A stretch of 56,304 nt of DNA from Dendronalium phyllosphericum CENA369 (GCF_016056275.1 NZ_JAECZA010000017.1:1-56304); one strand, 5' to 3'; numbered from the stretch's first letter, positions 14,875 through 24,442 are shown. Numbers and translations are program-made. Notes: a model not told the origin generated them from the letters alone.

Positions 14875-15443
14875 AATTGCAGAGACAAAAGCTCTATTAG
14901 GTAGCTTTTGTTAGTAACCTAAATAGAATTGCTGTTAAATGTTTTATTTGGGTTTGAGTATTTGGGTTCAGGAGGATGCACGTGAGTAGAAAAAACTTAT
15001 TTTTCTACGTAAATTATTTAACGATAATTTTTTAGCGATTTTATGAAGAAGCTATAAATTAAAATATCTGACATGTAAAAAATCTATGAATATCTATATC
15101 TGTAAGGTTGATTTACTTAAATTAACGCGAACTTGGACAAGCAGTATTTAAGATTTTTATACTAAAGTAATTTATCTTTGATATACCTTAAAGTCTTGCT
15201 AGCTATATTTCTTAATGAGAATAGTAGGAGAATTTTGTTACATAAATAACTATTTACAGGTAAAGTGCATAACTCCATATTTTGTCTATTTAAATACTCT
15301 ACTGAATCATGCTGAAAAACATGATTTATATATGGCAATTCTATTTTAGTTGTGTCATATTCATTTTTATTGAAACAAGGAAACAAGGATAATTTACCAA
15401 ATATCCTTTTTCACAAATAATTTAGAATTGTTATAGGGAATTA
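14875..15443. other. AT-rich intergenic region
   Basis: 569 bp between divergent genes (glycosyltransferase on the minus strand, GMC enzyme on the plus strand). It is strongly AT-rich and contains one doubtful minus-strand open frame, listed separately. No clear repeats. Confidence 0.5.
15162..15386 (-). pseudogene. Possible C-terminal gene fragment
   Basis: This 74-codon frame encodes a Cys/Asn-rich sequence (FNKNEYDTTKIELPYINHVF) and ends with SLRNIASKTLRYIKDKLL, which looks like a genuine amphipathic C-terminal helix. The frame continues a few codons upstream (IFGKLSL) before a stop. The GMC gene starts only 58 bp upstream on the other strand, so nothing larger fits. It may be the remnant of a truncated gene. 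I do not recognise its family and chance is equally plausible. Confidence 0.22.
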
Positions 15444-17096
15444 ATGTTAATCGACGCACGTACACTACCTGCTGATGAAACTATTGAAACTGAAGTTTGT
15501 ATCGTCGGTGCTGGGCCAGCAGGCATTACTTTGGCAAAAGAATTAGCTTTTGCAGATTTTCGAGTTTGTCTTTTAGAAAGTGGTGGACTGGATTTTGACA
15601 AAGATACTCAGTCACTTACTCAAGGTGAAAGCGTAGGAAATCTTTTCGGCACACTAGACGAACAACGTCGTTTTCAGTTTGGTGGTACAGCAAATGCCTG
15701 GAAAATTCGATTGGGTGACAATCAAATTGGTGTTAGGTATGTACCATTGGACAAGATAGATTTTGAGAAACGAGATTGGCTACCATATAGTGGCTGGCCT
15801 TTCGATAAATCTCACATCGATCCATTCTACGATCGCGCCCAAGCAATTTGTAAATTAGGAGCTTTTGCTTATGACGCTGAAGCTTGGGAAGATGCTGAAA
15901 CTCCGCAGTTACCTTTGGCTAGTAATGTAACTACCAGCATGTTTCAGTTTGGCCCGCGTGCTGTCTTCACCCATGAGTACCGCGAACAAATCAATCAAGC
16001 TAGTAATATTACTACTTATCTCAACGCTAACTTAATTGAGATAGAAACAGATGAAACAGCCAAAACTGTAACCCGCTTGCGAGTAGGTTGTTTGTCAGGT
16101 AACAAATTTTGGGTATGTGCCAAGATTGTGATTTTAGCTGCTGGTGGCATTGAAACTGCACGTTTACTATTGCTATCCAATAAAGTGCAGACATTTGGTT
16201 TAGGCAATCAAAACGATTTAGTAGGTAGATTCTTTATGGATCATCCTCTAGTTAGCTGTGGTAGATTGATTCCTACTAATTCAGAACTTTTCAAACGTAC
16301 AGCTTTATACGATCTGCGGCGAGTAAATAACGTGCCAGTAATGGGCAAGCTAACTCTCAACGAAGAACTCATGCGCCGCGAACAAATACTAAATAATAGT
16401 ACATTGCTATTTCCCATACCAAAAACATATCAATTACAAGCTATTAATTCACTGAAAACATTGCTTTCGATGAAGCATAATACAGAAGCACGTAAAGATG
16501 TTTTCAAACACTTAGCAAATGTAATTATTGGTCTTGACTATATTTTGCCTGCTGCTTATGGCGCAGTTACCAAACAGCAACCTTTTATTCCTAGTTTGGC
16601 TTGGGGTGGTTGGTCGTATATTCGAGGTCATGAAAATCGATTTGCGGAATTTGAAGTTCTTCATCAAACCGAACAAGTACCTGACCCAGACAACCGAGTA
16701 ACTTTGATTGCCGATCGCGATCGCCTCGGTCGTCAGCAAGTGAAGTTACACTGGCGTTGGAACGATATTGATATCCACAACATTAAGCGCACACAAGATT
16801 TTCTCCAAGCAGAAATCGCTCGTGCTGGTATAGGTCAATTACAAGTCGAACGAGATGGCAATCTACCAAAATTAATTCATCCCGGTACGCATCATCACAT
16901 GGGAACGACGCGTATGCATGACGATCCCAAGCAGGGTGTTGTAGATCGAAATTGCCAAGTCCACGGCGTTTCTAATCTGTTCGTCGCCAGTAGCTCTGTT
17001 TTTCCTACAGGAGGCTATGCTAATCCCACACTGACTATTGTCGCTTTGGCAATTAGGCTAGCAGACCGTGTGAAAACAATCATGCGTAATTCGTAA
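15444..17096 (+). CDS. GMC-family FAD-dependent oxidoreductase
   Basis: The FAD-binding Rossmann motif is TEVCIVGAGPAGITLAKELA (residues about 16-35) followed by CLLESGG. The C-terminal GMC_oxred_C region is GTHHHMGTTRMHDDPKQGVV, then NLFVASSSVFPTGGYANPTL, with the catalytic-region His residues in HHHMGTTRMH. At 550 aa it has normal family length. The family oxidises alcohols or sugars (glucose/choline oxidase, cellobiose dehydrogenase types); the substrate is unassigned. The C-terminus RNS-stop is formed by an AATTCGT heptamer repeat that continues into the gap, so the tail may be recent. It converges with the radical SAM gene, 57 bp away. Confidence 0.88.
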   Translation: MLIDARTLPADETIETEVCIVGAGPAGITLAKELAFADFRVCLLESGGLDFDKDTQSLTQGESVGNLFGTLDEQRRFQFGGTANAWKIRLGDNQIGVRYVPLDKIDFEKRDWLPYSGWPFDKSHIDPFYDRAQAICKLGAFAYDAEAWEDAETPQLPLASNVTTSMFQFGPRAVFTHEYREQINQASNITTYLNANLIEIETDETAKTVTRLRVGCLSGNKFWVCAKIVILAAGGIETARLLLLSNKVQTFGLGNQNDLVGRFFMDHPLVSCGRLIPTNSELFKRTALYDLRRVNNVPVMGKLTLNEELMRREQILNNSTLLFPIPKTYQLQAINSLKTLLSMKHNTEARKDVFKHLANVIIGLDYILPAAYGAVTKQQPFIPSLAWGGWSYIRGHENRFAEFEVLHQTEQVPDPDNRVTLIADRDRLGRQQVKLHWRWNDIDIHNIKRTQDFLQAEIARAGIGQLQVERDGNLPKLIHPGTHHHMGTTRMHDDPKQGVVDRNCQVHGVSNLFVASSSVFPTGGYANPTLTIVALAIRLADRVKTIMRNS

Positions 17097-17153
17097 TTCG
17101 GGGAACTTACAATTAAAAATATTAATCAGTAAGGGACGTTACGCTTTTGACTC

Positions 17154-18842
17154 CTAAATATTGGCAAAATCTTCTAAAGGAGCGATCGCGTATTTTCCCT
17201 TCTCATCTCTATTAACTAGACCTAAAGCTAGTAAATCCCTGTCCATAAACAACTTGGTTGCTTTGCCTCCCGCATCAATCTTGGCGTTAATTAATTCCAT
17301 AGCACAGCGAATGGTATCGTAAACCCGTTGGGGATGCATGGCAACTGTTATGGGTTGATATCTGCCTACTGACTCACATAATCGGTAGACTCCATGAACT
17401 GAGGACATGGGATAGCCATAATGCTTGGCAACTCGTGGTAAGAAATATCCGGCAGTTATTGGCTGTTCTCCTGAAGGACGCACGCAGGAATAGCTAGGAT
17501 GAGCAGGTATATCAGCTGCCATACTACCAGGCATAAATCTCAAAATATTGAAATTCAGAAAATCTGGGTTGCACTCTTCCAATCCAAAGCGAATAACATT
17601 AATGTCGTCTTCAAAAGTTGTCGGCTCGTAGCTGATAATTGCGGTTTTACTTTCATTAAATTTTGCCTTTGTTAGTCCTAAAATAACAAAATAACTGCTA
17701 GGTAATCCAGCTCTATTCATGTCTATAAAAACTTGCTTTACTTTTGCGGGATAATCAAATGCTTGCTTAATTTGGCTTAGGACAGAGCCATTAAATTTAT
17801 GATTTGCTAGTGCAACTTCTGGTAAAGTATGTTCTACTCCAAAAAACATATAAACACAGTTATGCTCCACTAGGTAGCACATTTGTTCGTAATCAATTTT
17901 ATCAATTCTAGTATTGGAACCCCAAATGAATCCTTCTTCTTGGAGGATTTTTGCTTCCTGTCTTGCTACTTTTTCATGAACTGTAAAAGTATCCACATCT
18001 AAATAAACTGCTTCATAACCACACTGCTTGAGTTGTCTTAATTGTCTGCGAAAAGATTCTTCACTTAACCGAACTACGTGACTACTTTCACTGCTTTTGT
18101 TACAAAAACCGCATTTCCAAGGACATCCTCTTTGAGTAAATAATTGCGCTGTTTTTAATTGTCTGCTATCAGCAGATTTAAAGATATCCATGTCATGTAC
18201 TTGTGGCACATGAATCAGACCAAAATTCTGGTCAATTTCATCAAAATTATTAACTCTCGGAGCAATAGAACGATGAAAAATGCTTTTTTTACTATTCTCT
18301 GGGGTGACACGGCAGAATTTGCCATCTTGATTAACGAAACACAATCCTGGCAAGTATTGCATTTGTTGATAAAAACTACCTTTGGCAACTGCATAAGCAA
18401 TTTCTACTATTGATTCTTCGCCTTCGCCATCACAAAATGCTGTTACCCAAGGAGTGATTCTGGCAATATCTTCAACGCTTTTGGTAGCATATCCACCAAC
18501 CAAAATCGGTACATTTTTTCTTCCTAGTTTTTCTAGCTCATCAAATATTTTTTTGCTATGTTCGTCAATTTCTGGCCATTGAGGAGTCATACAACCAGCA
18601 AAAATTACTAAATCGGCATTTCTAACTTCAAACAACACATTTTCAATAGTCAGGTCGGGACGTTCTAAATCTAGCTGTATTACTTGACTAAATCCAGCAT
18701 TGAATAAACTAGAAGCGAGAACGGGTAAAGCTTTATTAGCACCATTAAAGCTTCTATGTTTGAGGATTTCACCGATTAGGACAATTTTTACTGAGTTAAG
18801 ATTGAGGCGACTGTCTTTATCAGTTAGACAAGATAATGACAC
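17154..18842 (-). CDS. Class B radical SAM enzyme with B12-binding domain
   Basis: The N-terminal half (residues about 16-190) has a B12-binding fold (KIVLIGEILKHRSFNGANKA, ADLVIFAGCMTPQWPEIDEH, VPILVGGYATKSVEDI). Cobalamin contact residues are not the usual DxHxxG, so whether B12 binds is uncertain. The radical SAM cluster motif is RGCPWKCGFCNK with Cys240, Cys244 and Cys247 (CxxxCxxC). After it comes a TIM-barrel-like region (AVYLDVDTFTVHEKVARQEA, GFIWGSNTRIDKIDYEQM). The family includes BchE-, hopanoid- and methyltransfer-type enzymes; the reaction here is unknown. The start at 18842 gives a short extra N-terminus; a start further in is possible. Confidence 0.85.
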   Translation of the reverse strand: MSLSCLTDKDSRLNLNSVKIVLIGEILKHRSFNGANKALPVLASSLFNAGFSQVIQLDLERPDLTIENVLFEVRNADLVIFAGCMTPQWPEIDEHSKKIFDELEKLGRKNVPILVGGYATKSVEDIARITPWVTAFCDGEGEESIVEIAYAVAKGSFYQQMQYLPGLCFVNQDGKFCRVTPENSKKSIFHRSIAPRVNNFDEIDQNFGLIHVPQVHDMDIFKSADSRQLKTAQLFTQRGCPWKCGFCNKSSESSHVVRLSEESFRRQLRQLKQCGYEAVYLDVDTFTVHEKVARQEAKILQEEGFIWGSNTRIDKIDYEQMCYLVEHNCVYMFFGVEHTLPEVALANHKFNGSVLSQIKQAFDYPAKVKQVFIDMNRAGLPSSYFVILGLTKAKFNESKTAIISYEPTTFEDDINVIRFGLEECNPDFLNFNILRFMPGSMAADIPAHPSYSCVRPSGEQPITAGYFLPRVAKHYGYPMSSVHGVYRLCESVGRYQPITVAMHPQRVYDTIRCAMELINAKIDAGGKATKLFMDRDLLALGLVNRDEKGKYAIAPLEDFANI

Positions 18843-18878
18843 TATATATATACCTACCTTGATTTAGTTTTTATATAA

Positions 18879-18912
18879 ATGAGACACCTATATGTTAGAA
18901 TATGTGTTTCAT
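18879..18912. promoter_or_regulatory. Possible operator hairpin upstream of the radical SAM gene
   Basis: ATGAGACAC (18879-18887) and GTGTTTCAT (18904-18912) form a 9-bp inverted repeat with one G-T pair, 36 bp before the start codon of the radical SAM gene. A dyad here could be an operator. The evidence is the symmetry alone. Confidence 0.3.
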
Positions 18913-19138
18913 TTACTATTAGATAAATTACTCTGAACGTGAGTAATTATTTATTCAGGTCAAATCAGAGTTTTCAGCTATTTTTGGATTAAAACAGCTA
19001 AAATGCATATTCCTGAAGGATGATAAAAGAGTGATATTTTTGTTTTGAATGTGCTTTTAAAAACCCACTTACTTTGAGGTGCTTTTTTAATCCAATCCAT
19101 CCTACAATTAATTTGCAAATACCATCAGTTCTAGTTGT

Positions 19139-22100
19139 TTAAACAGATGGCATTTCTTCAACAGCACCCAACATTTTTAAAGAGGCTTTTTCAGCGTCTG
19201 TCACACCAGTAATGCCAGTAATTTCCATGCGTTCGTACAAACGATCGCTTAAAAGCGATCGCACTCGCCTACAGGTCTGGACATCCCACAATTGAACTTT
19301 TTCATCTTCGCTACCACTAGCTAGCAACTTCCCATTAGGACTAAAAGCAACAGAACGAATTGCGGCTGTGTGTCCTCGTTTGAGGGTGTCTAAACTTTTA
19401 CCTGTGCTGACTTGCCATAGTTTAACGGTAGTATCAGCACTACCACTAGCTAAAGTTTGCCCATCAGGACTAAATGCTACTGAGTAGACTTGTTGAGTAT
19501 GTCCTGTCAAGGTTTGATAGCATTCACCCGCATCGAGATTCCATAACTTAACAGTTTTATCTTCGCTAGCACTTGCCAAAATTTTTCCATCAGGATTGAA
19601 TGCTACTGACCAAATCATGTCTTGATGGTCTGTCAAGGTTTGAATACATTCTCCAGTGGAAATATCCCAAAGTTTAATTAGACTGTCAGCACCACCACTT
19701 GCGAGGTGGCGACCATCAGGACTAAAAGCAACTGTCCACACCCAATGGCTATGTCCTTTAAATTTCTGAATACATTCACCTGTGGAGATGTCCCATATGC
19801 GAATAGTTCGATCTTCGCTACTGCTGACAAGGGTTTCGCCATCGGGACTAAAGGCCACTGTCCACACCCAATTATTGTGTCCTCTAAGGGTTTGGATGCA
19901 TTTGCGATGATGAATGTCTTGAATGTCCCAAAGTTTGATGGTATTGTCAGCACTGCCACTAGCAAGTATTTGCTTATTTGGATGAAAGACTACAGAACGA
20001 ATACGTCCTTGATGTTCTCTTAGAGAGTGGCATTCTGCTGTTTGTAAGTTCCATAACGCAATTGTGTAGTCATCACGACCGCTAGCAAGCATTTGGCTAT
20101 TGGGACTAAATGCCACAGAATAGACATCACGAGTGTAACCTCGCAATATATTGAGACAATTGCCTTTGGCTACATCCCACAGCCTGGCTGTTTGATCGTC
20201 ACTGCAACTAATTAGCGTGCGTCCGTCTGGGCTAAATGCGATCGCCCACACTTGGCTTTGATGTCCCTCTAAAGTTTTTAAACATTGACTACTGTGGATG
20301 TGCCATAGTTTGATTGTTCTGTCCTCGCCGCAACTTGCAAAGGTTTGTCCATCTGGACTAAAACGTACAGAATAAACTTGTTTGCTATGTCCCTCAAAAA
20401 TCTGTTTGGATTTACCTGTAGTCACATCCCATAGTCTGACAGTTTTATCTCTGCTGCTACTAGCTAGTGTTTTGCCATCTGGACTAAAAGCCACTGAACG
20501 AACATCGCGGCTATGACCTTCAAGAGTTTTGAGACATTTTCCTTCGGAAATATCCCACAGTTTAATGTTGTTGTCGGCGCTGCCACTTGCCAATAACCAG
20601 GGCGCATTATCTGTAAGTATTGGATTGAAGGTAACTGACCAAACCCAGCCATGATGACCGATGAGTGTTTTCTGGCAAATACCTGTGGCAATATCCCAAA
20701 GTTTAATTGTTTGGTCTTCACCAGCGCTGGCCAAAAGACGACCATCTGGACTAAAAGCTACCGAGTAAACTTTATTGGTATGTCCTTTAAATGTTTGCAG
20801 ACACTCGCCTGTCTCGACATTCCAAAGTTTAACTTTGTAGTCTGCACTACCACTAGCTAAGTATTTACTGTCTGGGCTGAAAGCGAAAGCCCAAACCCAG
20901 GCAGTATGACCTTTATATGTGCAAAGTTGTTTATTATCGGAAGTTTGCCATAGGCGAATTTCCCCATTTATTAAACCTGTAGCAAAGTATTTGCCATCAG
21001 GACTAAATCTCACTGAGACAATACTAGACATAGTTTCAGCGAATACAGAACCAGTTACGTCAGTATTGGCGAAGCTAGTATCCTGTAACTTGACATCTTT
21101 CAGATAAGCTTGCCAAATAGTTAGACCGGAAAAATCGCGTCCGCTCAAATCTATGTGAGAATCATCTGGAAATTTATTTATCTGAAGTTGGCGCAGTAGA
21201 TTGACCAAGTTACCAGCAGCATAACCTTTTTTTGGTAGAGGCTCCTGTTGTAAATTATCTAATATGCGCCGGAGATAAGATTCAAGTTCTGTTTCTGTAC
21301 CAAAAACATTGAGTAGTTTTTGTTTGACTGGTTCTAGAATTAGCCTTTCTTGTGTATGCCTGATGTAATCAAGCGATCGCGCCTTCATTAAAGGGTAAGT
21401 ATTGATAAATTCCCAGTTTTTTTTTTGAATTATTTCCTGAACTGCTTGTTCGGTTAATTGTTCATTCACATACTCCATAACTACAGATTGCAGCCCAAAC
21501 CTACTGGCATTTTCTTCTTTTTCAATCAGCGATCGCCGCAACAGTGACTCTACAGCTTCTAAAATTTTGATTGTGGTTTCTGTTGTCAGTAAATCCTCTT
21601 TGATTTCTGTTAGTGAAACATATTCGCGTCTAATTGCTAACAAGTATATCACTTGTTTTTCTAACTGAGACAAGCGATTAAATTGCTGGTCTAAAAGAGT
21701 GCGAATATCTCCATAAACAGCAGTCGATTCCTGAATTTGGGATAGAAATTCTCCAATATCGTTGCTAAACAAATCATAGATTGTGGTAGCAACTATCTTT
21801 AAAGCTAAGGGATTACCAGAGTATCTTTCTACTAATTCCTGCAACTGTTCGTCACTACAAGAAAATCCTTTATCAGACAAAATATCCCTAGCTTCTGCTA
21901 AATCCAAACTCGATAACTGCAATACCTTGACTGGTAATTTTTTTCCTTCCAGTGCAGCTACTTCTTTAGGTTTTTCTCGACTAGTCAAAAATAAACAACT
22001 GTTGTGAGCGGCTTCTGCAACTTTTTTAAACAAGTAGCCGTAATCTTCGTAGTCAGGTAAATATTCACCCGCCCATTCGCCGGTACGAAGTATTGATTCT

Positions 22101-22783
22101 ACATTATCTAAAATTACTAAGCAACGGTTTTTTCTTAAAGCGTCAATCAATCGAAGTATTTTATTGTTATCGCTATCGCTATCTGTTGAATATGCTTCCG
22201 CATCATGGGGTAAAAATCGTAATAGTTGTGTGAGAATATCTCCTAATGGTGGATTGTTACGAAGCGATCGCCAAATTAGATAATCAAAATTTGGCTCTAC
22301 TTTTTTGGCAACTTTGGCTGCGATCGCTGTCTTGCCAATTCCGCCCATACCCAAGACTGCTACTAATCTACAGTGATTGGGACTATTTTTCATCATCCAT
22401 TGCTCTAATTCCCCAATTTGCTCTTTTCGACCCCGGAAACCTTCTACATCAACTGCTTCACCCCAGTCTTGACGCAGTGCAGTGCTATTCTCATCACTGG
22501 CTTGATACTGAGTAAATAGCTTTTGCTTCAGGTTATTCAGTTTTTTGTTGCCGCTACCCTCTATACCTAATTTGCGATAACTTTCTCCTAGTCGTTTTCT
22601 CACCGCTGGTTGAGAAATCTTTAACCTATTAGCGATTTCAATACCAGAAGAATCATTTAACGCCAAAAGTAAGGCATCTAACTCTGTTTGAGTAACACCA
22701 TGTTTGGTTGCGACTTCTGTGATGAAATCTTCAGGAAGCTGAGGCATGTCGGCTACGTGCTTCATTTCATCTAAGCTCCACAC
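19139..22783 (-). CDS. STAND protein: HTH, NB-ARC and 14 WD40 repeats
   Basis: Order: an N-terminal HTH (residues about 25-75; GIEIANRLKISQPAVRKRLG), an NB-ARC NTPase (Walker A GMGGIGKT with Lys151; Walker B RCLVILDNVES; GNPLALKIVATTI), a linker helical region (to about 570), a short stretch with pentapeptide-like text (LSGRDFSGLTIWQAYLKDVK), then 14 WD40 repeats (about 595-1180). Fourteen repeats fit two seven-bladed propellers. STAND proteins switch from ADP- to ATP-bound states after a ligand binds the repeats, then oligomerise; bacterial relatives act in signalling, development or phage defence. The C-terminal end (EKASLKMLGAVEEMPSV) has no effector domain, so the HTH may be the output. 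The start is GTG at 22783; the ATG at 22765, 10 nt after GGAG, is an equally good start. Confidence 0.88.
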   Translation of the reverse strand: MWSLDEMKHVADMPQLPEDFITEVATKHGVTQTELDALLLALNDSSGIEIANRLKISQPAVRKRLGESYRKLGIEGSGNKKLNNLKQKLFTQYQASDENSTALRQDWGEAVDVEGFRGRKEQIGELEQWMMKNSPNHCRLVAVLGMGGIGKTAIAAKVAKKVEPNFDYLIWRSLRNNPPLGDILTQLLRFLPHDAEAYSTDSDSDNNKILRLIDALRKNRCLVILDNVESILRTGEWAGEYLPDYEDYGYLFKKVAEAAHNSCLFLTSREKPKEVAALEGKKLPVKVLQLSSLDLAEARDILSDKGFSCSDEQLQELVERYSGNPLALKIVATTIYDLFSNDIGEFLSQIQESTAVYGDIRTLLDQQFNRLSQLEKQVIYLLAIRREYVSLTEIKEDLLTTETTIKILEAVESLLRRSLIEKEENASRFGLQSVVMEYVNEQLTEQAVQEIIQKKNWEFINTYPLMKARSLDYIRHTQERLILEPVKQKLLNVFGTETELESYLRRILDNLQQEPLPKKGYAAGNLVNLLRQLQINKFPDDSHIDLSGRDFSGLTIWQAYLKDVKLQDTSFANTDVTGSVFAETMSSIVSVRFSPDGKYFATGLINGEIRLWQTSDNKQLCTYKGHTAWVWAFAFSPDSKYLASGSADYKVKLWNVETGECLQTFKGHTNKVYSVAFSPDGRLLASAGEDQTIKLWDIATGICQKTLIGHHGWVWSVTFNPILTDNAPWLLASGSADNNIKLWDISEGKCLKTLEGHSRDVRSVAFSPDGKTLASSSRDKTVRLWDVTTGKSKQIFEGHSKQVYSVRFSPDGQTFASCGEDRTIKLWHIHSSQCLKTLEGHQSQVWAIAFSPDGRTLISCSDDQTARLWDVAKGNCLNILRGYTRDVYSVAFSPNSQMLASGRDDYTIALWNLQTAECHSLREHQGRIRSVVFHPNKQILASGSADNTIKLWDIQDIHHRKCIQTLRGHNNWVWTVAFSPDGETLVSSSEDRTIRIWDISTGECIQKFKGHSHWVWTVAFSPDGRHLASGGADSLIKLWDISTGECIQTLTDHQDMIWSVAFNPDGKILASASEDKTVKLWNLDAGECYQTLTGHTQQVYSVAFSPDGQTLASGSADTTVKLWQVSTGKSLDTLKRGHTAAIRSVAFSPNGKLLASGSEDEKVQLWDVQTCRRVRSLLSDRLYERMEITGITGVTDAEKASLKMLGAVEEMPSV

Positions 22784-23168
22784 AATATATTATTCAGTTA
22801 TCAGTATGTGAGATAATTTTTTATAGCATGGCTGACTAATATGGAAAAGGGTATTTATCTCCATTTATCCATATTTCATAATAACTACACAATTATTTCA
22901 GTCACTATTAGCCAGACTATAATTTTTACTCTTGATTGCTAAATTGTTTAAACAAAAGGTTTTTGTATAAAAACTCACTTTTATTATAGCTTTTTATATA
23001 TATGTGAGTTAAATTTGAGATAGAAGATAGAAAAGTTTACATCATATCTCTATTTTCAGATAAAACTTACTTGCCAAATTTATTCAAATGTGGTTATCTT
23101 ATACGTATATAGATGTATGTGAGAAGACAGATAAGTTTAAAGCTCGACAACCTCACGGAGTAACTAAT
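22784..23168. other. Divergent promoter region
   Basis: 385 bp between the STAND gene start and the next gene on the opposite strand. AT-rich, no repeats of note. The upstream part of the plus-strand reading frame (from 23088) looks non-coding. Confidence 0.45.
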
Positions 23169-23564
23169 ATGACCAGCTCCTCACGATTGCCGGAATTTAT
23201 TGGGGGTTCAAATACTATCAAAATGCTGTTAAAGATAGAAGATCGGCCCCTAGGTGACTCACCTATAGTCAAACTACAAGACAAACAGAGGCTGAAACTT
23301 GTGCCAAAGCAGTTTGACACTATTGAGTTGCCTCCAGTTTTTTCTCACATGAGCTTTTTGTTGATTGAGACTTTATCAGGAACTCAACATGGTGAGTTTA
23401 TTACCCGTAGTAAACAGAGTAAATACGAAACTCTAGTGGAACTGAGCAGTCATATTAGTCACCGTTATCGTTTGAGTCAACAGGAAGTAGAAGAGATCCA
23501 AAAAATATACGACCAAATTTTGGAAACGTGGATAGTGTGGAGGCAAACCCGCAACAAGACCTAA
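23169..23564 (+). CDS. Small hypothetical protein
   Basis: A 131-aa soluble protein of no recognised family. The ATG at 23169 is preceded by GGAG about 9 nt upstream (CACGGAGTAACTAATATG); the open frame extends to 23088 but that part is not convincing. The second half is helical and charged (SHRYRLSQQEVEEIQKIYDQ). The first half includes LVPKQFDTIELPPVFSHMSF. It is divergent from the STAND gene, and a clear terminator follows at 23691. The neighbourhood suggests, but does not show, a link to the STAND protein. Confidence 0.6.
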   Translation: MTSSSRLPEFIGGSNTIKMLLKIEDRPLGDSPIVKLQDKQRLKLVPKQFDTIELPPVFSHMSFLLIETLSGTQHGEFITRSKQSKYETLVELSSHISHRYRLSQQEVEEIQKIYDQILETWIVWRQTRNKT

Positions 23565-23690
23565 TTTACTTGCCTTACAGCTAGTTTCAGGATCGTAAGA
23601 CCAGAAGACTAGCAGCTAAGTAGGGCGATATATAAAACTAAATAGCTGTACCTTCAAAAACATTTGGCTTTTGATAAATGAGAAGTTTAC

Positions 23691-23725
23691 AAGCCGGTAG
23701 TGTGATTCAACACGACCGGCTTTTT
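23691..23725 (+). terminator. Intrinsic terminator
   Basis: AAGCCGGTAGTGTG (23691-23704) pairs with CACGACCGGCTT (with one mismatch), followed by a TTTTT run ending at 23725. It is placed after the 131-aa gene and before the next ribosome binding site. Confidence 0.8.
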
Positions 23726-23756
23726 AGTTAGGCGTATTTTTACTGGAGGAAATTCT

Positions 23757-24068
23757 ATGAACAACAAGCAGGATAAAAATCCCCGTTCTTTACTCTCTAC
23801 TTCTGACTCACCACTCTCTTCGCCCAAAAGGACAAAATCTATGAAAAACAATCGAAATCTACTTTTAGTTTTGACTGGAAGAGGACTCAAGTATTTTCTG
23901 TTAACTCTGCTGGGTTTTGCGATCGCTTTGATTGTGTTTCATGTTTTCCAGGCTACTTCAATAATCCAAGTACTGCTATCTGCAACTGTGTTGATATGGT
24001 TTGTGAGAATTGCAGTCTCTTTGTTCTGTATGTTTGCGATCGCCATGATTCTAGAGTCTTGGGGTTAA
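23757..24068 (+). CDS. Small membrane protein, unassigned
   Basis: A 103-aa protein with a basic, Ser-rich N-terminus (LLSTSDSPLSSPKRTKSMKN) and two hydrophobic spans (FLLTLLGFAIALIVFHVF and LLSATVLIWFVRIAVSLF with CMFAIAMIL). The start is supported by CTGGAGGAAATTCT directly before the ATG. A second in-frame Met at residue 29 begins a plausible shorter form. No family was recognised. It lies about 100 bp before another small membrane gene; together they could form an operon. Confidence 0.55.
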   Translation: MNNKQDKNPRSLLSTSDSPLSSPKRTKSMKNNRNLLLVLTGRGLKYFLLTLLGFAIALIVFHVFQATSIIQVLLSATVLIWFVRIAVSLFCMFAIAMILESWG

Positions 24069-24165
24069 TTTCTCACCCACCAACGATCGCCAGCAAGGTT
24101 TTTATTCTAGGTTCATAGCAAAGTTCAATACCTTAGCCAGAGGTTCCACAATAGGAAATCACATC

Positions 24166-24393
24166 ATGCCAAACAAAAACAGCAACGGCTTCAACCAAGA
24201 AACACTGTCGCCAATTTTAATCATCTTAGTGGCAGGGTCGATATCTTTAGCGATCGTCAACAAAGACAATCATCCTGCATATTTTGACATAGTGAAAATA
24301 GCTATGGCCTACAGCTTTGGCTCCATCAGATCCCAAAGGAACATCACCCACTCCTCCAACCAAGATGATGTAGACCGAGACGAGTTGAAATAG
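24166..24393 (+). CDS. Very small putative membrane protein
   Basis: 75 aa with one hydrophobic segment (LSPILIILVAGSISLAIV) and a polar tail rich in Gln, Asp and Glu (THSSNQDDVDRDELK). The ATG follows a weak Shine-Dalgarno (GGAAATCACATC). It lies before a hairpin at 24443 and the PG-binding gene. No family is recognised and the reading frame could be spurious, but the composition is protein-like. Confidence 0.45.
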   Translation: MPNKNSNGFNQETLSPILIILVAGSISLAIVNKDNHPAYFDIVKIAMAYSFGSIRSQRNITHSSNQDDVDRDELK

Positions 24394-24442
24394 CAGACAT
24401 GGGGACTAATAGTTCGCTAAAGCAAATTTTTGCTTTCTGTAA

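Noticed and set aside
19678-20745. Open frames antisense to and within the WD40 region
   Set aside because: They mirror the repeated codons of the WD40 repeats and lack start signals.
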